Counted from the stretch's first letter, positions 36,802-47,169 are shown. The stretch is DNA of 64,000 nucleotides from Corynebacterium meridianum (GCF_016342265.1 NZ_JAEIOS010000009.1:434001-498000), one strand, 5' to 3'. Notes: generated from the sequence alone by a model not told the origin. Translations and numbers: made by a program.

Positions 36802-39800
36802 TCAGGCGCGTGGGAACACGCCGTCCTCACCCAGCCGGACATCGGGGTCGAGGATCAGGTTGATCTCCGCCTCGTGTCCGCCCTTCTCGGGGAGCCTGCG
36901 CCCGACGGGCACCTCGTAGAGCGGTGCACGGCCGATCATGCCGGCCTCGAGCCTGCGGACACCGGCCTGCAGTCGGGTGCTGGCCCGCCGGCGCCACTCG
37001 TCGACGTCGTGGCCGGCGTTCGCCAGGGCCTTCTCGAAGCAGGTCGGGTGTGCGAGCACCACGACGGCCGAGACGTGCCCGAACCCGAGCGAGGTGAGCA
37101 CGCCGGCCTTCACTCCCCCGACCCCGAGGTCGAGCGGTTCCCGCAGCCACACAAGGTTCGTCGCCTTCGGTGCGATCGCGGGATCGACGCAGTCGAGGGC
37201 CGCGTTGGCGGGCAGCTCACCGGTCGCGAGGATGTGGGTCAGACCGCCGATCTGGAAGAGGGCGGCACCACCCTTGGCGTGACCGGTCAGCGTCTTCTGG
37301 GAGACCACGAACATGGGGTTGTCCGTGTCCCGGCCGAGAGCCGCCCACAGCTGCGAGTGCAGCTCGGACTCGTTGGGGTCGTTCGCGTTGGTGGAGGTGT
37401 CGTGCTTGGACACCACGCGCACGTCGTCCGGGGTGAGGCCCAGACCCTTCAGGTTGCGGGCCAGGGCGGAGCGTTCCCCGCCGCGGGCCGCCCCCAGGGC
37501 TCCGAGGCCCGGAGCCGGGATCGAGGTGTGTGCCCCGTCGGCGTAGCTCTGGGCGTGGGCGACGACGGCGAGCACGGGCAGGCCGAGCTTCGCCGCGACA
37601 TCACCGCGGGCGATGATGACGGTGCCGCCACCCTCGGCCTCGACGAAGCCGCCGCGGCGACGGTCGTTCGCGCGGGAGTAGAAGCGCTCGTCGATGCCCT
37701 TGTCTGCCATCGCCTGCGAGCGGGCGGTGGCGTTCATGTCGCCGAAGCCGGTGAGCGATTCGACGCTGATGTCGTCGATACCGCCGGTGACCACGACCTC
37801 CGCCTTCCCGACCCGGATCTTGTCCACGCCCTCCTCCAGGGAGACGGCGGCGGTGGCGCAGGCGGCGACGGGGTGGATCATCGCGCCGTAGCCGCCGACC
37901 CAGGACTGCATGACGTGTGCGGCGACGACGTTGGGCAGGGCCTCCTGCAGGATGTCGCTGGGGCGGTCCTCGCCGATGAAGCGGGAGACGAACACCTTGT
38001 GCAGGGACTCCATGCCGCCGATGCCGGTGCCCTGGGTGCAGGCGACGTCACCGGGGTGCACGGCGGTGAGCAGTTCGGCCGGGGTGAAGCCGCTGGCGAG
38101 GAACGCGTCCACGGCGGTGACGAGGTTCCAGCAGGCGATCCGGTCGAGACCGTCGATCATGGAGGCGGGGATGCCCCAGTGGGCGGGGTCGAAGCCGGTG
38201 GGCATCTGGCCGCCGACGGTGCGGCTGAGGCACGCCCGGCGCGGGATCGAGGCGCGGGCGCCCTTCGCCTTGTGCACCGTCCATTCGCCGTCGTCGCCCT
38301 CCCAGATCCGGGTGGTCGCCGGGTCGGCGTCGAGGTAGTCGCGGGCCTCGGATTCGCTCGCGACGGTGAATTCGATGTCGCGGTCGAGGTACACGGTCGC
38401 GAGGTCGATCGATCCCTGGTCGACGAGGGTGAAGTCGTCGACGAAGGTGCGGATGCCGGAGCGGGCGACGACCTCGTCGCGGAAGCGGTCGTAGATGTCC
38501 TCCTCGGCGACAGCGGCCCCGGAGTCGTCGTACCAGCCGGGTGTGGGGTCCTCGGCCCAGGTGATCAGACCCATCATCCAGGCGAGTTCCATGACACCGG
38601 CGGCGGTGAGATCGACGGTGCCGTCGCGGTGGATCCCGTACTCGGCCTCGGTGCGGGTGCGTCCGGAGCCCCAGGATGAGACCTCACCGACGCCGACGAC
38701 GACGATGAGGTCCTCGAGGTCGGTGTTCACCTCGCCGATGTCGACGGGCTGCGGCTGTGCGCGGCGGGCCGGGGTGGGCAGGGCGCGGATCGTCGCACCC
38801 GTGTCCCCGGCATCGTCGGTGCCGGCCGCGGCCGCGGCCAGTGCGTCACGGTCGATGCCGCGGGCGAGTTCGGGCAGGGACACCTCGGAGTCGGCGAGAC
38901 CACCGGTCAGGTCGGCGTCGATCGGGGTATCCACCGCGCGGCGGCGGGCGTCCGGGGTGGCCAGTCCGAGCAGGTCTCCGGTGATCTCGTCGGGGGTGTA
39001 GACGTGGATGCCGGCCTTCTCCGCCGCGGGCACGAGCAGGTCGTTGCCGCCCATGAGGTTGGTGCCGGACACCCAGCCGATGCGGGCCTGGGCGAGGCTG
39101 ATGTGCTCGGGCCAGCCGGTCTCGGAGTGCCACTTGGCGAGGATCGCGTCGAACGCGGCCTTGACCTCACCGTAGGCCCCGTCACCGCCGAAGGTGCCCC
39201 GGTTCGGGGAGCCGGGCAGGACGACGTGGGCGCGGGTGCCGACGGAGCCGGTCGCCGCGAGTCGGGCGAGCCCGGCGATGGTGCGTTCGACGGACCAGAG
39301 CAGCAGGCGGGCCTGGTTCTCGGCGGCCCCTCCGGCGTCGGCGAGCGATCCGGAGACCCGGGGCGCGGCGAACGGGAACGCGAGGGTCGGGATGAGCGCG
39401 GGCTTGGTCACGGTGACCTTCTCCCCGACGGTGACCTTCTCCTCGGTGCCGATCCAGTCGATCAGGGAGTCGACGTCCCGGAAGGAGGACATGTTGGCGG
39501 GCACGAGCCAGAGCCGGGCGCCGGCGGTGGCGTGTGCCGCGTAGAGGCCGCGCGCGTACTCCTTGCGGGCTTGCGTGACGCGGGAGGCGGTCACGATGAC
39601 CGTCGCCCCGCGCTCGAGCAGGCCGGCGACGATGGAGCCGGCGATGGAACCGGGCGCCGCGCCGGTGACCAGGGCGACCTCCCCGTCGAACTCGGGGGTG
39701 GAGTCGCCCGTGGCGGCCTCGGCGATGCGGGCGAGCACCCCGCGACGGGTCTCGTCGTCGGTGTGTTCCGCCCACCAGCGGGCCTGACCGGCCACGGTCT

Positions 39801-42800
39801 CTCCGGTGCCCGCGAAGCGGGCGATGGTGGCGGTGTCGTCGGTGGCCGCGTCGGCACCGGTGGCGATGCGGGCGAGTTCCTCGCGGGCGATCGCCCAGCG
39901 GTCGTCGAAGAGCACGGCCCGGTCCGCGTCGAACACCGGGGTGACGAGTTTCAGCCACTGGGGGCCGAGCTCCGACTCGACGGCCTCGAGCAGGGCCCCG
40001 TCCGCGGAACCGCCGTCGGTCTCCTCGGGCGACGGGGTGAGCCCCAGGGTGTCGAGGATGGTGCGGGCGGTTTCCGCGAGGACACCGTCCGGTCCGGTGA
40101 CGGTGTCGGCGTAGGCGTCGAGGGCCGCGGAATCGACCACTCCCCCGCCACCACCGGTCGATCCACCACCGAGGGAGACCTCCGTGCTGTTCGCCGCGGC
40201 GACGGCGCGCACGGCGGCGTCGATGAGTGCGTCGAAGTCGGCCGTCGACGTCGGCTGCGCGCCGGGCAGGGTACCCAGCTCACCGCCCCGCACCGATTCC
40301 TCGGTGCGGGTGCCGAGGACGAGTTCGACCTCGACGGGGGCGACCCAGCTGGTGGGCAGACCCCAGGTTCCGGTGACCCGGTCGCCGATGTGGGCCGCCT
40401 TGGACCCCGCCTGCGCGGCGAGGGTGCGCAGGCGCGCGCCGGTCAGTTCGGAGAGCACCGGCCCGAAGGGCGTGTAGCCGGGGGCGGCGGTGGTCACGCG
40501 GGACTTCAGCGTGGTGACGTCCGCCTCGGCGGCACCGTCGATCGTGGGGACGCCGAGTTCGGCGGCCATATCCATCAACAACTGGTTCCGCCTCGAGGAG
40601 ACGCCGTTGGTCAGTGTCTCGGTGGTGTCGGTGCCGGTGATCTGCTCGGTGCGCAGCTTGTTCTGCACCGCGAACAGGGTGATGATCGCGTCGGCCGCGG
40701 TGAAGTTCAGTTCGGGCGCGGGTCCCGCGGCCTGCCCACCTGAGGGGGCGGGAGTGGCGGGGGCGGCTGCGATCTCCGCCGTGGCGGGCACGGGATCCGG
40801 GGTGGCGGTCGCGGTCCCGGGATCGACGGCGGCGGGTTCGTCAGCGGCCGCGTCGACCTGGTCCTCGTCTGCGGTGTCCGTGGCGGGGGCGTCCTGCTGA
40901 TCGGTCAGGTACACCACCGGTTCGTCGCGCTCCAGGTTGTGGACCGTCGTGGTCGCGGTCGCGAACTGCGGCAGTTCGAGGGTGCGGGCCATGAGGTTCG
41001 CCAGCGTCGGGGAGGACGCAAGGCCGACCTCGACGACGTGCTCCACGCCCCGGTCGCCGAGCAGCAGCGCCTGGGTCTCGATCCACCGGACCGGGGAGGC
41101 GAACTGCCAGGACAGCAGCTCGATGAGCAGCAGCCGGGAGAGTGCCGCCGGGTCATCGGAGGCGAGCTTGTCGAACGCGCCGTCCGCACCGAGCAGCTCC
41201 CGGAGGGGTTCGGCGGGGACGACCTCGAGGATGGACTCCGCGAAGTCGCGGGTCAGCTCGAAGGGGCGGGCGACGAGGTTCGGGATGTAGCGGTCGACCA
41301 GGGCGTCGACGTCCAGGTCGGTGGGCAGCAGGGCGTCGAGTTTCTCCGCGAACGCGGCGACACCGGGGCGCAGCACCGAGGAGTGGAAGGGGACGTCGAT
41401 GCCGGGGATCGGGATGAACGCGCGGCGTCCGCCCGCGGCCTCCGCGCGCGCGGCGGCGTCGGCCTCGAGTGCCTTCAGCCCGGCGAGGGTTCCGGCCACG
41501 GCGTACTGCTGGCCGGCGACGTTGAAGTTCACGATCTCCAGGAACTCGCCCGAGGCTTCCGCGATGGAGCGGACGTACTCCACCACGCCGTCGTCGTCCA
41601 CGCCGAACTGGTTCGGTCGCAGCGCGCCGAGGCCGTAGTTGGAGCGGCCCCGGTCGTCGCGCGGGACGAGGGAGTGCATGGCCGAACCGCGGGAGAAGAC
41701 GATGTCGATGACGCCCTCGAGCTCGAATATCCCGGCCGTCGACGCGAGCGAGGTGTACTCGCCCAGCGAGTGCCCGGCGTACATCGAGCCGGGGACGAGC
41801 AGTCCCTCGTGCCGCAGACGCTCGGTCTGACCGTAGGCGACGACGGCGAGAGCGACCTGGGTGAACTGCGTGAGGTAGAGGACACCCTTCGGGTGCCGGT
41901 AGACGGTCTCCCCCACCTTCAGCTCGACGGGGTTGTCGTCGACGACCTGGATGATGGAGAACCCGAGTGCGGCGCGGGTGTGTTCGTCGGCCCGCTGCCA
42001 GACGGCGCGGGACGCTGCGGAGGCTGCGCGGTCCGCGCTCGCCATGCCCTGCGCCTGGATGCCCTGGCCGGGGTAGACGTAGGCGGTGGTCGGTGCCTCG
42101 AGGAGCGCCTGGCCGCGGGAGACGACGACCCCGTCGATACGGCAGGTCACCTCCACGGCCGGGTTCGGGCCGCTGCGTCCGACGCGCTCGACGGTGATCT
42201 CCACGACGTCATCGAGCTGCACCATGCCGTACATGGAGTAGGTCCAGCCGAGCAGGCGGGCCGGGCGACTGCCGGGCTCCGCTGCGGTGGCGAGGTGCTG
42301 GGCGGTGGCCGAGAGCCACATTCCGTGCACCAGCGGCGCGTCGAGGCCGACGAGGCGGGCCGCGTTGGTGGAGGTGTGGATCGGGTTGTAGTCACCCGAC
42401 ACCACGGCGAAAGGGGTCATGTCGCCCGGCGCGGTGACCGTCGCGCGGCGGATGAAGCTGCGCGGGGTGTCGTCGATCGTGGCGTCGACGCCACCGAACT
42501 CGGGTGCCGCCGGTGCGGGGTCGGTGGTGGTGACGCGGCCGCGGATGGCGAAGCGTTCGACCATCGTGGCGATCACGTCACCGTCGTGGCGCAGGACGAG
42601 GTCCACGGTGACGATGCGGCCCGAGGCGGACTCGTCGAAGGGGCGGGTGCGGGCCTCGACGTCGATGTGCCGGTCGGTGCCGTCGCGCAGTTCGGCGAGC
42701 GGGACCCGGAGGTCCACGCAGTGGTCGAGGTGCACGGCGTTGAGCAGCCCCTCGATGACGGGGTAGCCGTCGGAGAGTTTGCCGGAGCCGAGGGCGGTGT

Positions 42801-45800
42801 AGATCGCGGGCCAGCAGGGCCCGACGAGGGCGTCTGCGGTGCCGGGCGCGGTGCGTACCCCGGTGAGTGCGGCGCCGGTGACCGCGGTGTGCGCGGTGAA
42901 CAGGTGGGCGGGCAGGGTGAAGGAGTCGCGGACGACGCCGAACGCCGAGCCCTCATCCTCGTGGACGCGGGGCAGGTCGGTGATGTCGTCACCGGCCGCC
43001 GAGGTGGACCCGACGCCGGCCACGCCGGCGAGCAGCGCGTAGACGCTGTCGGGGAGGTGTTCCCGGGAGACGACCGGCACGGCGCCGGTGGCGCAGGGTT
43101 CCCCCAGCAGGACGGGGATGTCGACGTGCTCGATGACGAAGGGATGCTCACCCTCGAGCCCGTCCCAGTAGGAGTCGCAGAGGATCCGGATCGTCCACGG
43201 GTCGCCGTCCGTGTCGGGTTCGAGGAGTTCGAACGCCTCGGGGTCGAGGACGTGGGCGGGGTTGTCGATGAGGTGTCCGTGCCACACGATGTGCGGGGCG
43301 GCCAGCAGGAAGTCCCGTTCGGTGACGGCGGAGGCCAGTCGGGAGAACACCTCGTGGACCGGGGCGTCGTGTTCCCGCAGGTCCTCGACGCAGGCGGCCT
43401 CGAAGCGGCCGAGGAGTTCCGCGACGGGTTCATCGACGCGGTCGATGCCCGCGACGGAGACCGGTCCGGGGATGCAGCGGACCTTGTCGGCGTCATAGCG
43501 GTCGTCGTGGGCCTGCCAGAGTGTGTCCAGTCCCCACCAGCGGGCGATGTCGGCGTCGATGGCCGGCACCCAGGGCATGGGCTTGTGGTGTTTGCGGTTG
43601 AGCCCGATGAACCAGGCGGCGTCCCGGGCTCCGACGATGGTGTCGGTGGCCTCCGGGTAGCGGTCCAGGAGTTTCTCGACGGCGGCTGGGCCGTCGGTGA
43701 TGGAGTCGATGTCGGGGAACAGGGTGGGGATCTCGCCGTGGTCGGCGGGCGCGAGGCGCGCCTCGATCCGGTGGACGAGGTCGAGGAAGCGGTCGGACCA
43801 GCTCGGGTCGGTCCAGGGCCAGGCGAGTTCGACGAAGCGCTGCAGCCACTGCGCGTAGGTCATCTCGGAGACCTCACCGAAGTAGGGCTTCGCGGTGGCG
43901 TCGAGGGCCGCGATGATCTCGTCGCGGCGCGCGGCGACGGCCTCGTCGGAGGAGGTGTCCAGGGAGCTGAGCAGTCGGGAGCAGCGGGCCGAGGAGTTGT
44001 CCACCTCGTACATGTCGGCGTGCAGGTGGGAGAGCCCGGAGGTGACCCCGCCACGGGAGTTGCCGCGTCCGACCCAGCCGCCGGCGTCATCCGGGTCGAC
44101 GCCGGGTGTGTCGACGAGGAGCTTCTTGACCTGCGGTGAGGTGGTGGCCTCCTTCGTGGTCATCGCCGCGGTGCCGACGAGGACACCGTCGACGGGCATG
44201 GCGGGCATGCCGTGGCGGGTCGCCCAGGATCCGGTGATCCACTGCGCGGCCTTGTCCGGGGTGCCGATGCCGCCGCCGACGAGGACGACGACGTTGTCGT
44301 GGGCGCGGATCTCCGCGTAGGTGGCCAGCAGCAGGTCGTCGAGGTTGACCCAGGAGTGGTGTCCACCCGCGTGCCCGTCCTCGATCTGCATGATGACCGG
44401 GGTGTCCGGGTTGGCCTCCGCGATGGCGAGGCAGGCCCGGATCTGCTCCACGGTGCCGGGCTTGAAGCAGACGTAGGGGAATCCGTCGGCGTTGAGGCCG
44501 GTGATGAGCTCGGTGGCCTCCTCGACCTCGGGGATGCCCGCGGAGATGGTCACGCCGTTGAGCGAGACACCCGTGGCTCGGGCCCGGGAGACGATGCGCT
44601 GCGCCCCGAACTGGAGGTTCCACATGTAGCGGTCGAGGAACATCGAGTTGAACTGCGCGCAGCGGCCCTGGTCGAGCTGCGCGACGAGTCCGTCCCGGTT
44701 CTTGGCGAAGACCTCCTCGGAGTACTGTCCGCCGCCGGCCATCTCCGCCCAGAATCCGGCGTTCGCCGCGGCTGCGACGATGCCCGGATCGACGGTGGTC
44801 GGGGTCATACCAGCGAGGATCACCGGCGAGTTGCCGGTGAGGGTGGTGAACTTCGTCTCCACGCTGAACGAGCCGTCGGAGAGGTGCAGCAGCTTCGGGG
44901 CGAACCGGGAGAAGTCACTGGCCTGCGGCAGTTCGGTGCCGGGGGTCGCGAGCTGGTCGCGCGCGGCGACGGTGGAGGCGTCGACGATGGCGATTCCCCG
45001 GCCCTGCAGGAGTGGACGGGTCATCCGGTCCAGTGCCCCACCCGGATCGATGACCAGCAGGTGCGAGCAGTTGTCGAGGCAGTCGCCGAGCTCCGTGTCC
45101 CAGTCGTGGTGGTCGACCAGGATCGACCGGGCGAGATCCGTCGCGGGGACGTCCTCCAGATCGCACCGTGCGGACAGAGCCGCGGCGCGGTCCACGGCCG
45201 GGCCCATCACCGAGTGGTGGAAGGGGGCGGCGACCTCGAGGACGTCGAAGAACGGCTCGATCAGTGAACCGCCCCGCTTCTTGTCGATGATCCCCTCGTT
45301 GTGGGTCTCGGCGGCCGCGGTGAGCGCCCCCCGGACGCGGGCCAGTCCCTCCGCTGTCCCGGCGAGGACGAAATGCCGGGGGCTGTTGCACAGCGCGACC
45401 TCCACCCCGGATCCGGCGACCCCGGCCAGTGCGGCGTCGATTCCCTCGCGGCAGAAACCACGGACACTCAGCATGCAGGATTCGTCCGAGCTGATGTCGA
45501 GTTCACGTGCGCGGGCGGAGGTCACCGCGCCGAGGATGAGAGCGAACGCGACCACGTCGACCAACCGGGAACGGTCCCCGTCCGCGATGGCCCCGGCTGC
45601 GGCGACACCGAGGCTGCCCTGGGAGTGACCGGCGAACCGCCAGGTATTCAGGGTGACCCCGGCATCGGCGAGCTGGTGGAGGGCGCCGATCTGCGCGAGC
45701 GTGATGCCCGCGACGGAAACCGCGGGCTCCCGGTCGAGGGGCAGCCGGTGCGGAGCCGCCCCGCCGATCAGGGAGTGCAGGCGTTCGCGGGCGCCGGGAA

Positions 45801-46029
45801 CGATGATCGAGATGTCCCGGGCGACCGGGGCGCAGCGGTGCCAGGCGGCATCGAGCAGCTCATCGAGGAGCCGGGCGGTCGACGTATCCGTCACACTGTC
45901 GGCGAGCGCCTCGACCCACTGCGACGCCTGTCCGGCGAACAGTATCCCCGGGTGCGGGATCTGATGCAGCGGGGTCTCACCGGCGGTGAAGCTCGTGATG
46001 TCGTTGGTGTCGGCGTGCGTGGTGGTCAC
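36802..46029 (-). CDS. fas: Type I multifunctional fatty acid synthase
   Basis: A 3075-aa megasynthase making acyl-CoA from acetyl- and malonyl-CoA in the cytoplasm. Domain order as in actinobacterial FAS-I: acetyltransferase with GHSQG (134-138), enoyl reductase with the flavin-site VLVGGGIGTPDKA (near 585), dehydratase with the hot-dog motif SGDYNPIH (near 1210), malonyl/palmitoyl transferase with GHSLGEYTS (near 1418), a Pro/Ala linker, acyl carrier protein with GVSSRRN carrying the phosphopantetheine Ser (near 1810), ketoreductase with VTGAAPGSIAGSIV (near 2121), ketosynthase with Cys in ACTQGTGIGG (near 2663) and His in KHDTSTNAND and TGHAKGGAA. All catalytic residues seen are intact. 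No PPTase domain or acpS neighbour. GTG at 46029 follows GAGGAG. Confidence 0.97.
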   Translation of the reverse strand: MTTTHADTNDITSFTAGETPLHQIPHPGILFAGQASQWVEALADSVTDTSTARLLDELLDAAWHRCAPVARDISIIVPGARERLHSLIGGAAPHRLPLDREPAVSVAGITLAQIGALHQLADAGVTLNTWRFAGHSQGSLGVAAAGAIADGDRSRLVDVVAFALILGAVTSARARELDISSDESCMLSVRGFCREGIDAALAGVAGSGVEVALCNSPRHFVLAGTAEGLARVRGALTAAAETHNEGIIDKKRGGSLIEPFFDVLEVAAPFHHSVMGPAVDRAAALSARCDLEDVPATDLARSILVDHHDWDTELGDCLDNCSHLLVIDPGGALDRMTRPLLQGRGIAIVDASTVAARDQLATPGTELPQASDFSRFAPKLLHLSDGSFSVETKFTTLTGNSPVILAGMTPTTVDPGIVAAAANAGFWAEMAGGGQYSEEVFAKNRDGLVAQLDQGRCAQFNSMFLDRYMWNLQFGAQRIVSRARATGVSLNGVTISAGIPEVEEATELITGLNADGFPYVCFKPGTVEQIRACLAIAEANPDTPVIMQIEDGHAGGHHSWVNLDDLLLATYAEIRAHDNVVVLVGGGIGTPDKAAQWITGSWATRHGMPAMPVDGVLVGTAAMTTKEATTSPQVKKLLVDTPGVDPDDAGGWVGRGNSRGGVTSGLSHLHADMYEVDNSSARCSRLLSSLDTSSDEAVAARRDEIIAALDATAKPYFGEVSEMTYAQWLQRFVELAWPWTDPSWSDRFLDLVHRIEARLAPADHGEIPTLFPDIDSITDGPAAVEKLLDRYPEATDTIVGARDAAWFIGLNRKHHKPMPWVPAIDADIARWWGLDTLWQAHDDRYDADKVRCIPGPVSVAGIDRVDEPVAELLGRFEAACVEDLREHDAPVHEVFSRLASAVTERDFLLAAPHIVWHGHLIDNPAHVLDPEAFELLEPDTDGDPWTIRILCDSYWDGLEGEHPFVIEHVDIPVLLGEPCATGAVPVVSREHLPDSVYALLAGVAGVGSTSAAGDDITDLPRVHEDEGSAFGVVRDSFTLPAHLFTAHTAVTGAALTGVRTAPGTADALVGPCWPAIYTALGSGKLSDGYPVIEGLLNAVHLDHCVDLRVPLAELRDGTDRHIDVEARTRPFDESASGRIVTVDLVLRHDGDVIATMVERFAIRGRVTTTDPAPAAPEFGGVDATIDDTPRSFIRRATVTAPGDMTPFAVVSGDYNPIHTSTNAARLVGLDAPLVHGMWLSATAQHLATAAEPGSRPARLLGWTYSMYGMVQLDDVVEITVERVGRSGPNPAVEVTCRIDGVVVSRGQALLEAPTTAYVYPGQGIQAQGMASADRAASAASRAVWQRADEHTRAALGFSIIQVVDDNPVELKVGETVYRHPKGVLYLTQFTQVALAVVAYGQTERLRHEGLLVPGSMYAGHSLGEYTSLASTAGIFELEGVIDIVFSRGSAMHSLVPRDDRGRSNYGLGALRPNQFGVDDDGVVEYVRSIAEASGEFLEIVNFNVAGQQYAVAGTLAGLKALEADAAARAEAAGGRRAFIPIPGIDVPFHSSVLRPGVAAFAEKLDALLPTDLDVDALVDRYIPNLVARPFELTRDFAESILEVVPAEPLRELLGADGAFDKLASDDPAALSRLLLIELLSWQFASPVRWIETQALLLGDRGVEHVVEVGLASSPTLANLMARTLELPQFATATTTVHNLERDEPVVYLTDQQDAPATDTADEDQVDAAADEPAAVDPGTATATPDPVPATAEIAAAPATPAPSGGQAAGPAPELNFTAADAIITLFAVQNKLRTEQITGTDTTETLTNGVSSRRNQLLMDMAAELGVPTIDGAAEADVTTLKSRVTTAAPGYTPFGPVLSELTGARLRTLAAQAGSKAAHIGDRVTGTWGLPTSWVAPVEVELVLGTRTEESVRGGELGTLPGAQPTSTADFDALIDAAVRAVAAANSTEVSLGGGSTGGGGGVVDSAALDAYADTVTGPDGVLAETARTILDTLGLTPSPEETDGGSADGALLEAVESELGPQWLKLVTPVFDADRAVLFDDRWAIAREELARIATGADAATDDTATIARFAGTGETVAGQARWWAEHTDDETRRGVLARIAEAATGDSTPEFDGEVALVTGAAPGSIAGSIVAGLLERGATVIVTASRVTQARKEYARGLYAAHATAGARLWLVPANMSSFRDVDSLIDWIGTEEKVTVGEKVTVTKPALIPTLAFPFAAPRVSGSLADAGGAAENQARLLLWSVERTIAGLARLAATGSVGTRAHVVLPGSPNRGTFGGDGAYGEVKAAFDAILAKWHSETGWPEHISLAQARIGWVSGTNLMGGNDLLVPAAEKAGIHVYTPDEITGDLLGLATPDARRRAVDTPIDADLTGGLADSEVSLPELARGIDRDALAAAAAGTDDAGDTGATIRALPTPARRAQPQPVDIGEVNTDLEDLIVVVGVGEVSSWGSGRTRTEAEYGIHRDGTVDLTAAGVMELAWMMGLITWAEDPTPGWYDDSGAAVAEEDIYDRFRDEVVARSGIRTFVDDFTLVDQGSIDLATVYLDRDIEFTVASESEARDYLDADPATTRIWEGDDGEWTVHKAKGARASIPRRACLSRTVGGQMPTGFDPAHWGIPASMIDGLDRIACWNLVTAVDAFLASGFTPAELLTAVHPGDVACTQGTGIGGMESLHKVFVSRFIGEDRPSDILQEALPNVVAAHVMQSWVGGYGAMIHPVAACATAAVSLEEGVDKIRVGKAEVVVTGGIDDISVESLTGFGDMNATARSQAMADKGIDERFYSRANDRRRGGFVEAEGGGTVIIARGDVAAKLGLPVLAVVAHAQSYADGAHTSIPAPGLGALGAARGGERSALARNLKGLGLTPDDVRVVSKHDTSTNANDPNESELHSQLWAALGRDTDNPMFVVSQKTLTGHAKGGAALFQIGGLTHILATGELPANAALDCVDPAIAPKATNLVWLREPLDLGVGGVKAGVLTSLGFGHVSAVVVLAHPTCFEKALANAGHDVDEWRRRASTRLQAGVRRLEAGMIGRAPLYEVPVGRRLPEKGGHEAEINLILDPDVRLGEDGVFPRA

Positions 46030-46262
46030 TGGTGGGACTCCTCGGGAAGACGTTGACGGTGGTGCGCACGCGTCGGCCACCCGGCCCGGAACCCCGGGGC
46101 TGTGGGAGCTGGTTTCCCGTCGCGTCCGCCCGCCGTCGAACTCGGATTGACGGTGCTGACTGCTGATCGACGGCTCCATCCCGTCCCCCACGTCCATCGA
46201 CCGGCGAGGTCAACAGGGCATGCGGACAGATGACGGACCCGTCTCCCCGGAGCGTAAGACAG

Positions 46263-46281
46263 TAAGGTTAGCCTGTCGAAT
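46263..46281. promoter_or_regulatory. Possible DtxR-like iron box (one half only)
   Basis: TAAGGTTAGCCT matches the left part of the corynebacterial DtxR consensus TTAGGTTAGCCTAACCTAA at eleven of twelve positions, but the right part is poor (13 of 19 in total). It lies directly beside the GTATC array upstream of fas. Confidence 0.3.
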
Positions 46282-46316
46282 ACATTTCTGTATCAAAGCG
46301 ATACGATCATGTATCG
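46280..46316. promoter_or_regulatory. Phased inverted GTATC/GATAC arms, likely regulator sites for fas
   Basis: Arms occur at ATAC 46280-46283, GTATC 46290-46294, GATAC 46300-46304 and GTATC 46311-46315, so inverted arms repeat every 10-11 bases on one face of the helix. ATACATTTCTGTAT and CGATAC-6-GTATCG are the two best inverted repeats. This fits two TetR dimers binding upstream of fas; the regulator gene next door is the first candidate. Confidence 0.6.
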
Positions 46317-46473
46317 CAGCCGCTCACAGCGACGGCAACCGCTGATGTGTTCTTTCCCGCAACCGCCACGGGATGGCGGATGAGCGTTTCACACGGTCGC
46401 CCGAATGGTTGCCCCCACAGCGGTCAGGCACATGCGGGAGATGACATCCGCAACGCGGGTCAACTCCCCGGAA

Positions 46474-47169
46474 CTACTCCGGCACGTCCTCGGTCGCGGG
46501 CCTCGATGAGGCCATCAGAAGAGTGAGGACGAGATCCAGGATGTCGTCCAGCTCGAGCATCGTCCCCCGTCGGTGGTGCTCCGCCTCGACATCCGCCAGC
46601 CGGTCCCGCCACACCGACACCCCCGTGTAGCGCATCGTGATGCCGATGACGGCCTGCGCGATCGCCTCGGTGCGTTTGACCGGAACCCGGTCGACCTCCG
46701 CGAGCATCAGCTCGAGGGCCCGCCCGACTCCGACGACGAAGTCACGGTTGATCTCCATGAACTGCATCGCCCACTCCGGTTCCCGGGCCGCGCGGGCGAG
46801 GAGCTCGTTGTGCAGGACGAGGAAATCCCGGTCCAGCCCCAGCCGCTCCCTGGTCCGCAGCAGCGCATCGGTGAGTTTCTCGGCCGCCGCCTCGTCCGGA
46901 CACGAGGTGTGGCGCGCGCCGGGATGAAACGCTGCGACCCACTCGCGGGTCACGGCGTCGAGAAGCTCGATGACCCGCGCATACTCCTCCCGGACAACCA
47001 GGGTGAACAGCGCGTCCTTGTCCGTGAAATTGGAGTAGAACGCACCCCTGGTGAAGCCCGCGGTCTGACAGATCCGCTCCAGCGTGCAGCCCTCGAAACC
47101 GTGGGAGACGATGACCTCACGGGTCGCCGCCACCAACCTGGACCGGGTCTCCGGATTACTGCGCACCAC
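46474..47169 (-). CDS. TetR-family regulator beside fas
   Basis: A 231-aa repressor-type protein. The DNA-binding domain is at about 8-55 (RLVAATREVIVSHGFEGCTLERICQTAGFTRGAFYSNF in pieces), with the FYSNF turn common in TetR proteins that bind acyl or hydrophobic ligands. The C-terminal helical domain of about 170 residues gives no ligand clue. It is upstream of fas on the same strand, and inverted repeats lie in between. Corynebacteria and mycobacteria control fas through a TetR protein, FasR, that senses acyl-CoA; whether this is FasR or a different family member I cannot tell. AGGAG seven bases before GTG supports the start. Confidence 0.8.
   Translation of the reverse strand: MVRSNPETRSRLVAATREVIVSHGFEGCTLERICQTAGFTRGAFYSNFTDKDALFTLVVREEYARVIELLDAVTREWVAAFHPGARHTSCPDEAAAEKLTDALLRTRERLGLDRDFLVLHNELLARAAREPEWAMQFMEINRDFVVGVGRALELMLAEVDRVPVKRTEAIAQAVIGITMRYTGVSVWRDRLADVEAEHHRRGTMLELDDILDLVLTLLMASSRPATEDVPE

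Larger units (their letters stand above)
46030..46473. other. fas promoter region
   Basis: Over 400 bases between tetR and fas, both on the minus strand. The centre (46263-46316) holds a DtxR-like half-box and a phased set of GTATC/GATAC arms, listed separately. No gene is visible. Confidence 0.55.

Noticed and set aside
40939..44139. A 1066-codon open frame on the plus strand, opposite fas
   Set aside because: It is antisense to conserved FAS-I domains, its translation is low-complexity (G, V, D, R), and such long antisense frames are expected in very GC-rich coding DNA.
46030..46197. An extended fas start at 46197
   Set aside because: The extra 56 residues are low-complexity, and GAGGAG precedes the GTG at 46029 at good spacing.
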